Origin: Pseudomonadota bacterium
Lineage (GTDB): Bacteria > Pseudomonadota > Alphaproteobacteria > Puniceispirillales > Marisalimonadaceae
Direction: 5' to 3'
DNA length: 64,000 nt
NCBI GenBank assembly: GCA_028382005.1
Contig: JAOESH010000007.1
Location: 1-64,000 of the forward strand
Shown: piece after piece, positions 52,461 through 61,770 of the stretch
Layout of the letters: each line of letters begins with the position of its first letter
How positions within the stretch are numbered: the first letter of the stretch is position 1
Notes under the pieces: generated by a model
Database searches by the model: none
Told to the model about the DNA's origin: nothing
What the model saw: only the letters and a program-made list of their open reading frames with translations
Translations under genes and position numbers: made by a program

Positions 52461-53957
52461 TTAACTGTTACTAGGAAAAGTATATTGTGCACCTGAATAA
52501 TTGCCTGATGGCCACCTTCCAGTAACAGTCTTTAATCTTGTATAGAACCTCACGGCTTCCATTCCATAAACTCCGTGACCACCAAAAGCTGATCTCTTCC
52601 AACCACCAAATGAATGATAAGCAACAGGTACTGGTATTGGAACGTTCACCCCTACCATCCCGATTTGACATTCACTTGAAAATTTTCGTGCCACACCACC
52701 ATTTGAAGTGAAAATAGAAGTTCCATTACCATATTCATGTTTATTAACTATATCTAAAGCATAATCAAAGGTTTTAGATCTAACCATTGATAAAACAGGT
52801 CCAAAGATTTCTTCTTTATATATAGACATATCTGTGGTGACATTGTCGAAAAAAGAACCTCCTATAAAGAAACCATTTTCATAACCTTGCAGCTTTAAAC
52901 CTCTTCCATCAACAAGCAAATCAGCACCTTCTTGAACTCCTTGATCAATATATTTCTTAACTTTTTGTAAGTGATCTGCAGTAACTAAGGGACCCATTTC
53001 AGAATCAGGATCTAAGCCTGGACCGATTTTTAAGTTTTCAATTTTAGGCTTTATGATCTCTTTAATTTTATCTCCAGTATCGTCACCAACTGCTACTACT
53101 ACAGAAATTGCCATACACCTTTCTCCAGCTGAACCAAAGACGGAACCCATAATTGCATCACCTACCATTTCCATATCAGCATCTGGCATAACAACCATAT
53201 GGTTTTTAGCGCCTCCCATTGCTTGTACTTTTTTCCCATACTTAGCTGCTTCAGTATAAACATAATGTGCTATAGGGGTAGATCCAACAAAACTTACACC
53301 AGCAATATCTTTATGCTGTAAGATAGCATCTACAACTTCTTTTCCTCCATTAACCATATTCAAAACTCCTGGAGGTATCCCTGCCTCGAGAACAATTTCA
53401 GATAAGAGTCTAGTTGAACTAGGATCACGCTCTGACGGTTTCAAGATAAAACAGTTACCACATGCAATAGCTACTGGAAACATCCACATAGGAACCATTA
53501 TTGGAAAGTTAAAAGGTGTAATTCCTGCGCATACACCCATTGGTTGATAATCTGACCAGCTATCAATAGATCTACCTACATTGCTTGTAAAATTACCAGC
53601 TAAATGAGAAGGGATACCACAAGAAAACTCAACAACCTCCAACCCCCTTCCAATCTCTCCTAATGCATCATCGAATGTTTTGCCGTGTTCTTCAGAAATT
53701 AATTTTGCTAATTCATTTTGTCTTAACTCTATAATTTCCTTTAACTTAAACATTTTTCTAGATCTTGCTAAAGGTGTCATATTTGACCATTCTGGAAAAA
53801 CCTCAAGTGCTGATTTAACTGCTTCATTTACACAATTAGTTGTTCCAGATACAACTCTGGATACTTCTTCACCTAAAGCTGGATTGTAAATTGGTGTAGA
53901 AGTTAAGTTTGAAAAACCAGCATTCTTTCCATTAATTAAATGATCTACAAGTTTCAT
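52461..53957 (-). CDS. mmsA: CoA-acylating methylmalonate-semialdehyde dehydrogenase
   Basis: 498-residue aldehyde dehydrogenase. Family marks: FNFPIMVPMWMFPVAIACGN, FVGSTPIAHYVY, catalytic Cys281 in GSAGERCMAISV and GGWKRSAFGGHGVYGME near the C-terminus. The GERCMAISV and GGHGVYG segments are typical of MmsA/IolA, which convert (methyl)malonate semialdehyde to propionyl- or acetyl-CoA. It stands alone here and is a general outlet for valine, pyrimidine or inositol breakdown. Confidence 0.93.
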   Translation of the reverse strand: MKLVDHLINGKNAGFSNLTSTPIYNPALGEEVSRVVSGTTNCVNEAVKSALEVFPEWSNMTPLARSRKMFKLKEIIELRQNELAKLISEEHGKTFDDALGEIGRGLEVVEFSCGIPSHLAGNFTSNVGRSIDSWSDYQPMGVCAGITPFNFPIMVPMWMFPVAIACGNCFILKPSERDPSSTRLLSEIVLEAGIPPGVLNMVNGGKEVVDAILQHKDIAGVSFVGSTPIAHYVYTEAAKYGKKVQAMGGAKNHMVVMPDADMEMVGDAIMGSVFGSAGERCMAISVVVAVGDDTGDKIKEIIKPKIENLKIGPGLDPDSEMGPLVTADHLQKVKKYIDQGVQEGADLLVDGRGLKLQGYENGFFIGGSFFDNVTTDMSIYKEEIFGPVLSMVRSKTFDYALDIVNKHEYGNGTSIFTSNGGVARKFSSECQIGMVGVNVPIPVPVAYHSFGGWKRSAFGGHGVYGMEAVRFYTRLKTVTGRWPSGNYSGAQYTFPSNS

Positions 53958-54034
53958 TTTGTCTCCTAAAAATAATGAATATAAAAATATTTAATTTTTG
54001 TATAATATAATGTAAAAACTCATTTTAAAGCAAA

Positions 54035-54580
54035 TTGAAAGTTAAGATTTTCGTGAATAAAGTTAATTCTAAATATATAAAATATACAGTCACATATCTT
54101 GAAATGACAGACTTGCCTAATTTCCATTGGCCCAAGACATTTAAGCAAAAAATTAATATCTTATTAGCAGAAAAAATTCCTTCTTGGTATTTCATATATT
54201 TATATAACCAAGTTGGAAAAGATTTTTATTGGACGGATTGGTTGCATAAAAGTGAGAATGAAATAAATAACTTTATCAATGATAAAAATATTTTTTTTTA
54301 TAGTTTAATTAAAGATGGTTGGACGGCAGGTTTTTATATTTTAGATTACAGGCAAAAAGATATCTGTGATTTAAGTTATATTGGACTAGTTAAAGAGGCA
54401 ATTGGAATTGGTCTTGGAAAATACCTTTTAAAAACAGCAATATTAACAGCTTGGGAAAAAAGGAAAATTAAAAAACTTACAATCAATACATGTACCTTAG
54501 ATCATAAGAATGCTCTATATTTGTATCAAAAATATGGTTTTAGACCAATTGGTTATAAAGAATTTGATAAATACGTATAG
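54035..54580 (+). CDS. GNAT family N-acetyltransferase
   Basis: 181-residue acetyltransferase with the acetyl-CoA pyrophosphate-binding loop EAIGIGLGKYLLKTAI at about 125-140 (R/Q-x-x-G-x-G/A type) and the closing NALYLYQKYGFRPIGYKEF. The N-terminal half is unusual for the family and not recognised. The start is uncertain: TTG 54035 has only AAAG before it, and a GTG at 54053 is an alternative. Acceptor unknown. Confidence 0.78.
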   Translation: MKVKIFVNKVNSKYIKYTVTYLEMTDLPNFHWPKTFKQKINILLAEKIPSWYFIYLYNQVGKDFYWTDWLHKSENEINNFINDKNIFFYSLIKDGWTAGFYILDYRQKDICDLSYIGLVKEAIGIGLGKYLLKTAILTAWEKRKIKKLTINTCTLDHKNALYLYQKYGFRPIGYKEFDKYV

Positions 54581-54586
54581 TATTCA

Positions 54587-56074
54587 CTAACTAAAGTTTT
54601 TGCCTGATAAGAATTTTCCGGGTCTATTACTTGTAGGTTTATCATTTTCCCACACAAGCATACCGTTCACAAAAACATTTTCAATGCCCTCTGAACGAAG
54701 TTTTGGAGATTGATATGATGCATTATCATTTACTGTTTTTGGATTAAACACAACTAAATCTGCATAATTGCCTACTTCAATAACACCCCTCGATTCTAAT
54801 CCAAAAACTGAAGCACTTTTACCTGTCATCTTATATACAGCTTCTTCTAAAGGAAATAATTTCATTTCTCTTGAGTATTTTCCTAAAACTCTAGGAAAAG
54901 TACCCCATAATCTAGGATGTGGATGTCTATCACCCGGTATACCGTCGGATCCAATCATTGTTCCAGGAAATTGTAAAATTCTGTTTAAATCTTGATCATC
55001 CATTTGAAAGTAAATAGCCCCAGCTGGGTAAAGTTTATCTATTGTGTCATCAATATTTAAATTAAATTTTTTTGCTAAGTCATTTAAGTCTTGTCCTGAG
55101 ACATCAGAATATTTGTCAGACCAAGTGACTAATACTTTGTCAGCGCGTTTCACAAAACTTTTTAACAACATGGTAGAACTAGCCGTGTAAGGATAACAAT
55201 CTAAATCTAAGCAGTTGTTTTTCTTAGCTTCTTCGATTAATTGAAGTGTTTTTTCACTTTTACCCCAATTTTCTCTACCAGCGCATTTATGATGTGAAAT
55301 CACTGTTCTTACATTTGATGAAGAAGAAATTTCGATAGTTTCTTGCACAGACTTGATTACGTCTATAGCTTCATTTCGCATGTGAGTTGTAAAGATACCA
55401 TTTTGTGGTGGTAAAACTTTTGCAAGTTCAATTATTTCAGAAGTTGGAGCAGCATTTGCCGCAGGATATGCTAAACCAGTTGACAGACCAATAGAGCCGT
55501 CTTCAAGAGCAATTTGAAGATTATCAACCATTTTTTTAATTTCAGTAGAATTTGCAGGCCTGTCAAATTCACCATTCATAGCTTCTACTCTAAGCATTGA
55601 ATGGCCAGTTAATAAAGCAACATTCACTGAACTAGGGTTGTTATTAAAATGATTTTTATAATCCTTAACTCTTGGAAATCGAAACACATCAGATTTTCCT
55701 AAAAGAGCTATAGGTGCAGGAACTTCTCCATTGTAAGAAAATGGAGCTAAACTTATACCACAATTACCTGCTATACATGTTGTAACTCCCTGACTAACCT
55801 TTGAAGACATAGAAGGGTCTAAAAATACATTGTCATCATCATGAGTATGAACATCTATAAAACCAGGTGAAATAATTTTGCCATCCGCGTTAAAAGTATG
55901 TTTAGCTGTGAAACTAGATAAAAAATGATTATCTGAGACATTTCTTACGTCACCATTTTCTGGAGGAAATATTCCAATAATTTTACCTTTATGAATGACA
56001 ACGTCTGACTTAAATTTAGGTGCGCCAGTACCATCAATTATTTCACCATTTTTTAAATGAATATCATATTCCAT
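54587..56074 (-). CDS. N-acyl-D-amino-acid deacylase (D-aminoacylase) family amidohydrolase
   Basis: 495-residue amidohydrolase-superfamily enzyme. Metal motif GFIDVHTHDDD (H76, H78), TTCIAGNCGISLAPF with the Cys ligand typical of D-aminoacylases, THMRNEA, ISHHKCAG and GSDGIPGD with the catalytic Asp. It deacylates N-acyl-D-amino acids or related D-glutamate/ureido compounds. No signal peptide. It is divergent from the PuuD-like gene; the two may serve nitrogen acquisition. Confidence 0.9.
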   Translation of the reverse strand: MEYDIHLKNGEIIDGTGAPKFKSDVVIHKGKIIGIFPPENGDVRNVSDNHFLSSFTAKHTFNADGKIISPGFIDVHTHDDDNVFLDPSMSSKVSQGVTTCIAGNCGISLAPFSYNGEVPAPIALLGKSDVFRFPRVKDYKNHFNNNPSSVNVALLTGHSMLRVEAMNGEFDRPANSTEIKKMVDNLQIALEDGSIGLSTGLAYPAANAAPTSEIIELAKVLPPQNGIFTTHMRNEAIDVIKSVQETIEISSSSNVRTVISHHKCAGRENWGKSEKTLQLIEEAKKNNCLDLDCYPYTASSTMLLKSFVKRADKVLVTWSDKYSDVSGQDLNDLAKKFNLNIDDTIDKLYPAGAIYFQMDDQDLNRILQFPGTMIGSDGIPGDRHPHPRLWGTFPRVLGKYSREMKLFPLEEAVYKMTGKSASVFGLESRGVIEVGNYADLVVFNPKTVNDNASYQSPKLRSEGIENVFVNGMLVWENDKPTSNRPGKFLSGKNFS

Positions 56075-56229
56075 TACTTCAATTAATCCCTAAAATTACT
56101 TATTAAGCAAGCATATATAAAATATAAAAAAAATAAACTTTGATTAAATTTATTTAAATTACATTTATTTGTAAAAATACCTTAAATATAATAAGATTGA
56201 ATTTGAATTACATAATCTTGGGAGTAAAC

Positions 56230-56811
56230 ATGTCAATTATATTAACTAATTTAAGAAACACTATAATTGTTGGATTCATTTTAGCTTTTATTTTAATATT
56301 CGCTTTAGCACAAGGATCCTTTGATCAAACTGCTTTTAATATGTGGTTATTAAGATGGTTTCATGTTTTGTCAGCAATTATGTGGGTTGGAATTCTATAT
56401 TATTTCAATTTTATACAAATTCCTAATATGGGAAAAATTCCTGATGAGCAAAAACCAGCTATCAGTAAAGTAATTGCTCCAGCTGCACTTTGGTGGTTTC
56501 GTTGGGGCTCTGTAGCTACTGTAGTGACTGGATTAATACTAGCTCATTTAAATGGTTACCTTCATAAAGCAATGACTTTTTCTGATGTGTTTTGGCCAAT
56601 TGGTGTAGGAATGTGGTTGGGCTTGATAATGTTTCTAAATGTTTGGGGAGTTATCTGGCCAAGTCAAAAAAGAGCTTTAGGAATTATTGAAGTGGATGCT
56701 GATACAAAAGCTAAGGCTGCTAGGAAAGCAATGTTGTTTTCAAGAATAAATACAATGTTATCAATTCCAATGCTTGTAGCAATGACAGTTCAGCAAAATA
56801 CTTTCTCTTAA
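56230..56811 (+). CDS. PuuD-like urate hydroxylase membrane domain, short form
   Basis: 193-residue integral membrane protein with about four or five helices. WLLRWFHVLSAIMWVGILYYF, IAPAALWWFRWGSVATVVTGL and VWGVIWPSQKRAL match the N-terminal domain of PuuD, an inner-membrane urate oxidase/hydroxylase. Full PuuD carries a C-terminal cytochrome c domain; this protein ends before it, so electrons would need another acceptor. The ATG at 56230 is preceded by GGGAG. A strong hairpin follows the stop. Urate as substrate is probable but not proven. Confidence 0.75.
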   Translation: MSIILTNLRNTIIVGFILAFILIFALAQGSFDQTAFNMWLLRWFHVLSAIMWVGILYYFNFIQIPNMGKIPDEQKPAISKVIAPAALWWFRWGSVATVVTGLILAHLNGYLHKAMTFSDVFWPIGVGMWLGLIMFLNVWGVIWPSQKRALGIIEVDADTKAKAARKAMLFSRINTMLSIPMLVAMTVQQNTFS

Positions 56812-56821
56812 TTATGAAATT

Positions 56822-56860
56822 AATAGAGGGTACTTCAGTAATTAGTACCCTCTATTTGAT
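56822..56860. terminator. Bidirectional terminator between puuD-like and tenA genes
   Basis: Long stem AATAGAGGGTACT / AGTACCCTCTATT (56822-56834 with 56844-56856) with a 9-base loop, flanked by A/T. It overlaps the end of the tenA-like gene and lies just after the puuD-like stop, so it can end transcripts from both sides. Confidence 0.75.
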
Positions 56861-57525
56861 TTTAAAGCCATATTCCAAAAATCTATTTCTAATAATGTAG
56901 CCTTGTTAAATATCTTATTAACTTTATTCCACTTATAAGTATTAACAAAATCACTTCCTAATCTAAGTACAAACGCTTCATCTATTAGTTTAGCTACATT
57001 TTTACAAACATCTTGATATTCATCACTAGAATATGTGTCAATCCACTTTTGATACATTATAGTTTCAAGTTTTAAATCTTTACCGTTGTAACCAATTTCT
57101 CCATAACCGAGTACACATGGTGCTAACGCTGATAATAAATCAAGAAAATCACCTGAATATCCTAATTCTAAAACATACCTAGTATAGGCAATATTTTCAT
57201 TTTCTTCATTAGCAACTTCAAGTTGATCTTTAGTAATGCCATATGAACCACATAAACCTATATGCAATTCTATTTCAAAATTAATTAAGTCATTTACAGT
57301 ATTTGCACAAATTTTCATTTCATCAAGAGTGTCAGATTTAAGTATAGCAAGTGACCAAGCTTTAGAAAACTGTATTAGAAATAAATAATCTTGAATTAAA
57401 TAATTTAAAAAATATTTTTCTTTAAGATTATTGTTTGATAATAAATTAATAAAATCATGCTTTGTATACAGCAACCAATTATTAATATTTTTTTCTTTTA
57501 AAAGATTAAATACTTTGCCATACAT
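56842..57525 (-). CDS. TenA-like aminopyrimidine aminohydrolase / thiaminase-II family protein
   Basis: 227-residue all-helical protein of the TenA fold: KYFLNYLIQDYLFLIQFSKAW, LINFEIELHIGLCGSYGI, and SALAPCVLGYGEIGYNG, where the Cys in APCVLGYGEI is the catalytic nucleophile position. TenA hydrolyses aminopyrimidine breakdown products of thiamine so the base can be re-used. No thiamine genes or TPP riboswitch are near, so scavenging or another amidohydrolase use is likely. I start at ATG 57525 with AAAGGAAA upstream; a longer version to 57561 has poorer signals. Confidence 0.8.
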   Translation of the reverse strand: MYGKVFNLLKEKNINNWLLYTKHDFINLLSNNNLKEKYFLNYLIQDYLFLIQFSKAWSLAILKSDTLDEMKICANTVNDLINFEIELHIGLCGSYGITKDQLEVANEENENIAYTRYVLELGYSGDFLDLLSALAPCVLGYGEIGYNGKDLKLETIMYQKWIDTYSSDEYQDVCKNVAKLIDEAFVLRLGSDFVNTYKWNKVNKIFNKATLLEIDFWNMALKSNRGY

Positions 57526-57573
57526 CTTAACAATTTCCTTTATAAATTTATGTAATAACAATACATTAACAGA

Positions 57574-58833
57574 ATGAAAAATAAGATTAAATCAGTTTCA
57601 AAAATATTAATTTTTTTTCAAAAGTTAAATACCTATAAAAATAATAGAATATTTGTATACACCGACAAACAAAGTGCCTTGGATCAAGCTAATATATGTG
57701 ATCAAAGACAGAACACACTATCAAAAATTGATGGTAGTTTAGTTGCAGTTAAACCTAATTTAAAAGTTAAGTCATTTCCTTTTTCAGGAGGAATTGAAGA
57801 ATTTAAGAATATAATTTCTGAATTTGATGATCCAATTATAAAAATCATAAAAAATAATGGAGGTATAATTATTGGTTTAACCAATATGGATGAGGCAGCA
57901 TTTGGTGGAGATACTTCATCTAGTTTTTTTGGTAGATGCTTAAATCCAATTAATGAAAAACTGTCTGTTGGAGGCTCTTCTGGTGGGTCCGCTGCTGCTA
58001 TTTCATCTGGATTAGTTAATTATGCTTTAGGTACTGATACAATGGGATCAGTAAGAATACCTGCATCATATTGTGGTATTGTTGGTTTCAAGCCCTCCTC
58101 GTTAATTTTTAATAATAAAGAACTTAAATTACTAAGTCATTCTTATGATACAATTGGATTAATGGGGAAAAATACTAAATATATCAGAGATTTATTCGAA
58201 TTAACTAAAAGTTTACATAAAAATAAAATCAAAAAGGACGAAGCTACAAAAAATATTAAATGTTTTATTCCAAAACAAATTTTTGAAAATGAATTAAATG
58301 AAGATGTATTTAGTGGTTTTAAATATATAATCTCAAAAATGAAAAAAAATAATATTCTTGTTGAAATTGATTATTTAAATTCCTGGAAAATTTGCAAACA
58401 TAGAAGATCACTTTTGAAAATAGTTGAAAATGAAGGAGCCCTTAATTTAGAAAAAATACTTGAAAATGAACAAAGTAAAATAAGCAAAAGTTTACGAAAA
58501 AATCTCTTATATGGAAAAAATCTTGATAAAAAGGAAATTAAACAAATAAAACAAGATTTAAAATTACTAAAAGATCAAATTTCAACTCTTTTAGAAAATT
58601 ATGATTTGATTATCATGCCAACAACACCACAAACTGCTTTCAATATAGAAAAAGATACACCTGAAAACCAGGCAAATTTAACTTCTGTTGCTAATATTTG
58701 TGATTTACCTTCAATATCTTTACCTTATTATCACAAAGAAATATCACCTCATTCTCTCCAACTTATAACATCTAATATGAATGACGAATTTTTATTAAGA
58801 ATGTCTTCTGTTTTTGAAAAAATATTGCAATAA
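57574..58833 (+). CDS. Amidase signature family protein (GatA/allophanate hydrolase-like)
   Basis: 419-residue amidase. The triad can be placed at K60 (AVKPNLK), S135 (GGSSGGS) and S159 (GTDTMGSVR). The usual Gly before GS in GTDTGGS is Met here, an uncommon change near the nucleophile. The body is shorter than GatA and no GatB/C is nearby, so a free amidase is more likely. It is divergent from tenA and followed by a PuuE-like gene after 26 bases, consistent with amide/ureide use. Confidence 0.85.
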   Translation: MKNKIKSVSKILIFFQKLNTYKNNRIFVYTDKQSALDQANICDQRQNTLSKIDGSLVAVKPNLKVKSFPFSGGIEEFKNIISEFDDPIIKIIKNNGGIIIGLTNMDEAAFGGDTSSSFFGRCLNPINEKLSVGGSSGGSAAAISSGLVNYALGTDTMGSVRIPASYCGIVGFKPSSLIFNNKELKLLSHSYDTIGLMGKNTKYIRDLFELTKSLHKNKIKKDEATKNIKCFIPKQIFENELNEDVFSGFKYIISKMKKNNILVEIDYLNSWKICKHRRSLLKIVENEGALNLEKILENEQSKISKSLRKNLLYGKNLDKKEIKQIKQDLKLLKDQISTLLENYDLIIMPTTPQTAFNIEKDTPENQANLTSVANICDLPSISLPYYHKEISPHSLQLITSNMNDEFLLRMSSVFEKILQ

Positions 58834-58859
58834 TAAATAATTTAAGGGAGAAACAATTC

Positions 58860-59777
58860 ATGTGGCCAAACCCTAGAGTTCCTTATGAACTAGCTTCAAG
58901 TAGAAAAAGATTATTGCCACCAAATGGTAAATCTTTAATTGTTCATGTTGTAATGAATATAGAATACTGGCCATTTGATAAAAATATGCCAAGAGGAATT
59001 TTACCTCCACCTCATGGAAAAGTATCAGATCCACCTGATTTACCCAATTACTCTTGGGTTGAATATGGTATGAGGGTAGGATTACCAAGATTAACAAAAT
59101 TATTTCTCGAAAATAACATTCCTGTATCTTCCTTTATAAATGCCCAAGTAGCTGAAATTTATCCAGCAGCTTTTGACGAAATTTGTAGGCTTAATTGGGA
59201 ATTAGTAGGACATGGATGGTTTCAAGAATCTTTAAGAGTTGCAAGTAATGAAGAAGATATAATTAAAAAAAGTTTAAAATTACTTAGAGAAAGATCTGGA
59301 CAAAAAGTAAGAAGTTGGTTTGGTCCAGGAGGAGGAGAAACTGAAAACACTCCTGAATTATTAAAAGATAACGGTATAGATTTTTTGCATGACTGGCAAT
59401 TAGATGAGCTTCCATGTTGGATGAGAACAAAATCTGGTCCACTTTTAGCTATGCCCTACACATTTGAGTTAAATGATGTACCTATTTGGACAGTTCAAAA
59501 CAACTCATGCGATGAAATGTATAAAAGATTGAATGCTACATTAGATGTATTTGATGAAGAAAAATTATTAAATACTAAAATTATAACAATAGCTTTACAT
59601 CCTCACGTAGTGGGGGTTCCACAAAATTTCTATTATTTAAAAAAAATGATTAGTGATCTTAAGATGAGAGAAGACGTTATTTTCATGACATCAAGTCAAA
59701 TTGGGGACTGGTTTATTAAAGAAGATGCTACTAAAGGTAGTGCTATTTTTCCGTTTTTAGATAAGCCTCCAGTTTAA
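58860..59777 (+). CDS. Polysaccharide-deacetylase-like protein (PuuE-type branch, second copy)
   Basis: 305-residue NodB-fold protein clearly related to the one at 32067: VVMNIEYWPFDKNMPRGILP, WVEYGMRVGLPRL, LVGHGWFQESL, RSWFGPGGGETENTPELL, and LHPHVVGVPQNF. No signal peptide or membrane segment. In purine users, PuuE of this fold is an allantoinase; with the PuuD-like gene 2 kb upstream, a ureide role is reasonable. The two copies differ enough to suggest separate substrates. A GGGAGAAA ribosome site precedes the ATG. Confidence 0.82.
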   Translation: MWPNPRVPYELASSRKRLLPPNGKSLIVHVVMNIEYWPFDKNMPRGILPPPHGKVSDPPDLPNYSWVEYGMRVGLPRLTKLFLENNIPVSSFINAQVAEIYPAAFDEICRLNWELVGHGWFQESLRVASNEEDIIKKSLKLLRERSGQKVRSWFGPGGGETENTPELLKDNGIDFLHDWQLDELPCWMRTKSGPLLAMPYTFELNDVPIWTVQNNSCDEMYKRLNATLDVFDEEKLLNTKIITIALHPHVVGVPQNFYYLKKMISDLKMREDVIFMTSSQIGDWFIKEDATKGSAIFPFLDKPPV

Positions 59778-59778
59778 A

Positions 59779-60861
59779 CTATTTTTCATGAAGTAAAAAA
59801 TCTTCTAAATCCCAACTTAAAGAAACGTTATCATTTAGTTTAATATTTTTTGATTCATGAGAAGTTCTAACTTGAATTTCTTGACCATTTTTTAATAATA
59901 TTAAGTATCTAACAAATTGTCCTAAAAAAGTAATTTCTGTAACTTTACCTTGTAATTTATTAACTTTATCAGTTACTTTTTTATTTATACCTATTTCAAT
60001 ACTTTCAGATTTGACTGATAGACTAACTTTCTGATTTTTCTTAACATTATAATTTTTATTTAAAATATTAATTTGATCTTCGATAATATCAACAGTAATA
60101 CTGTTTTTATTAAGTTCGGTTATTAACCCCGTAAAAATATTATTCTCACCTATGAATTCAGCTGTGAATTTATTTTTAGGATTACTATAAATTTCTTGAG
60201 GAGTGCCTTCTTCAATCATTTCTCCGTCAGCAATTATTGCTATTCTATCAGCTACAGACATAGCTTCTTCTTGGTTGTGTGTTACATGAACAAAAGTAAT
60301 ACCCACGGTCTTTTGTAATCTTTTTAATTCTATACACATGTCTTTTCTAAGTTGTGCATCAAGAGCTGATAAAGGTTCATCTAACAATAAAACATCATTT
60401 TCAAGAATTAGAGCTCTAGCTAATTGAACTCTTTGTTGTTGACCTCCTGATAATTCGTGAGGCATTCTATTTGATAAACCAGTTAAACCGACTAAATCCA
60501 TCATTTTATTAACTTTTGAAATAATAATCTCTTTCGCAATAGACTTTAATTTTAGACCGTAACCAATGTTTTGGGAAACAGACATATGTGGAAAAAGAGC
60601 GAAACCTTGGAAAACCATAGAAGTAGGCCTTTTATCGGGCGGTAAATTATCAACATTATTTCCTTTAATTGAAACATTCCCACTATCAGGACGAATGAAC
60701 CCGCCTATGGACCTTAGAAGAGTAGTTTTTCCACCACCGCTAGGTCCTAATAAAACAAAGTATTCACCTTCAGCAATATTAAGATTAACATTATTTAAAG
60801 CGTAAACATCACCATAAGTTTTAACTAAATTTTTAACTTCAATTGCATTTTTGTTAGCCAA
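59779..60861 (-). CDS. potA: ABC transporter ATP-binding protein (PotA-like)
   Basis: ATPase of about 360 residues for a polyamine/opine-type importer. Walker A GPSGGGKTT, Q-loop FQGFALFPHMSV, signature LSGGQQQRVQLARAL, Walker B VLLLDEPLSALD, and a switch His in VTHNQEEAM; a C-terminal TOBE-like part follows. The start TTG at 60861 is preceded by GGAG with 8 bases; the GTG at 60870 overlaps that site. It is last in the order binding protein, permease, permease, ATPase. Confidence 0.93.
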   Translation of the reverse strand: MANKNAIEVKNLVKTYGDVYALNNVNLNIAEGEYFVLLGPSGGGKTTLLRSIGGFIRPDSGNVSIKGNNVDNLPPDKRPTSMVFQGFALFPHMSVSQNIGYGLKLKSIAKEIIISKVNKMMDLVGLTGLSNRMPHELSGGQQQRVQLARALILENDVLLLDEPLSALDAQLRKDMCIELKRLQKTVGITFVHVTHNQEEAMSVADRIAIIADGEMIEEGTPQEIYSNPKNKFTAEFIGENNIFTGLITELNKNSITVDIIEDQINILNKNYNVKKNQKVSLSVKSESIEIGINKKVTDKVNKLQGKVTEITFLGQFVRYLILLKNGQEIQVRTSHESKNIKLNDNVSLSWDLEDFLLHEK

Positions 60862-60882
60862 TATTATCACTCCAATAAAAAA

Positions 60883-61770
60883 TTAGTTAGGTTCTTTTAC
60901 AACTCTAGTTAACTTTTCTAGTTGTTCAGTTCGTACTGCAGTAACTATTAATATTACAGACACAATTACAATAGCTACTAAACTTACTATAGAAGCCATA
61001 GCATAAGATTCTTCAGACATTCCGGTATTTAGCATCTGTGAAATAAGAACTGATGTGAATGTATCAAATCCACCTTTTAATAAACTTGTTCTAGTATATT
61101 CATTAAAAGTTAATATAACAACAAAAGCACAAGCACTAAAAACACCAGCACGTATTTGTGGAAACTCTACTTCCCAGAAAGCTCTCCAAGCTGAAGCTCC
61201 AAGATCTCTTGCCGCCTCAGTTTGTTCAGGCCGATATCTTGCCATAGTTATCATTACAACAACAAAAACATATGGAAGAGTATAAACTATTAATCCTATG
61301 ACTGCAGTCATTATTCCAAGGTCAAACCAAGTCTCAAACATATAAATACCTGTATACTCAGAAATAAATGTAAAAAATTTATTTAAATTTTTAAAAAAAA
61401 CTAATAAAGCAGACCCTAAAATATCGGCAGGCACAAATAAAGGTGATAATAATACAAAGACTATCCAAACTTTTTTAGTACTTTGTTTATATAATTTTGC
61501 CGAAAGAAGACCAAAAGGAATGACTATTGGTAAAGTTATTAAAGCTAATAACATAGTCCAACCCAATGCATTAATTAATTGTTTATCTGAAAAAACATTT
61601 TCATACCATTGAAAAGTAAATACATAATATTTAGCTCCAAAACCAAGCTCATTAAAAGATATATACATTGTATAAAAAACAGGAGCCATTAGTATAAAAA
61701 CAGCAAAAGATAGCCATCCCCATTTTAAAAATAGCTTCCATTTAGGTTGAAAATCATCTCTTAAAGACAT
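60883..61770 (-). CDS. potC: ABC transporter permease (PotC-like)
   Basis: 295-residue inner-membrane permease with about six helices. The EAA loop is visible as EAARDLGASAWRAFWEVEFPQI. Its start overlaps the stop of the upstream permease by one base (ATG/TAA type junction), so the pair are translationally coupled and probably form a heterodimer with it. Confidence 0.92.
   Translation of the reverse strand: MSLRDDFQPKWKLFLKWGWLSFAVFILMAPVFYTMYISFNELGFGAKYYVFTFQWYENVFSDKQLINALGWTMLLALITLPIVIPFGLLSAKLYKQSTKKVWIVFVLLSPLFVPADILGSALLVFFKNLNKFFTFISEYTGIYMFETWFDLGIMTAVIGLIVYTLPYVFVVVMITMARYRPEQTEAARDLGASAWRAFWEVEFPQIRAGVFSACAFVVILTFNEYTRTSLLKGGFDTFTSVLISQMLNTGMSEESYAMASIVSLVAIVIVSVILIVTAVRTEQLEKLTRVVKEPN

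Noticed and set aside
57526-57573. TPP riboswitch before the tenA-like gene
   Set aside because: Only 48 bases separate the two divergent starts and no conserved thi-box text was seen.
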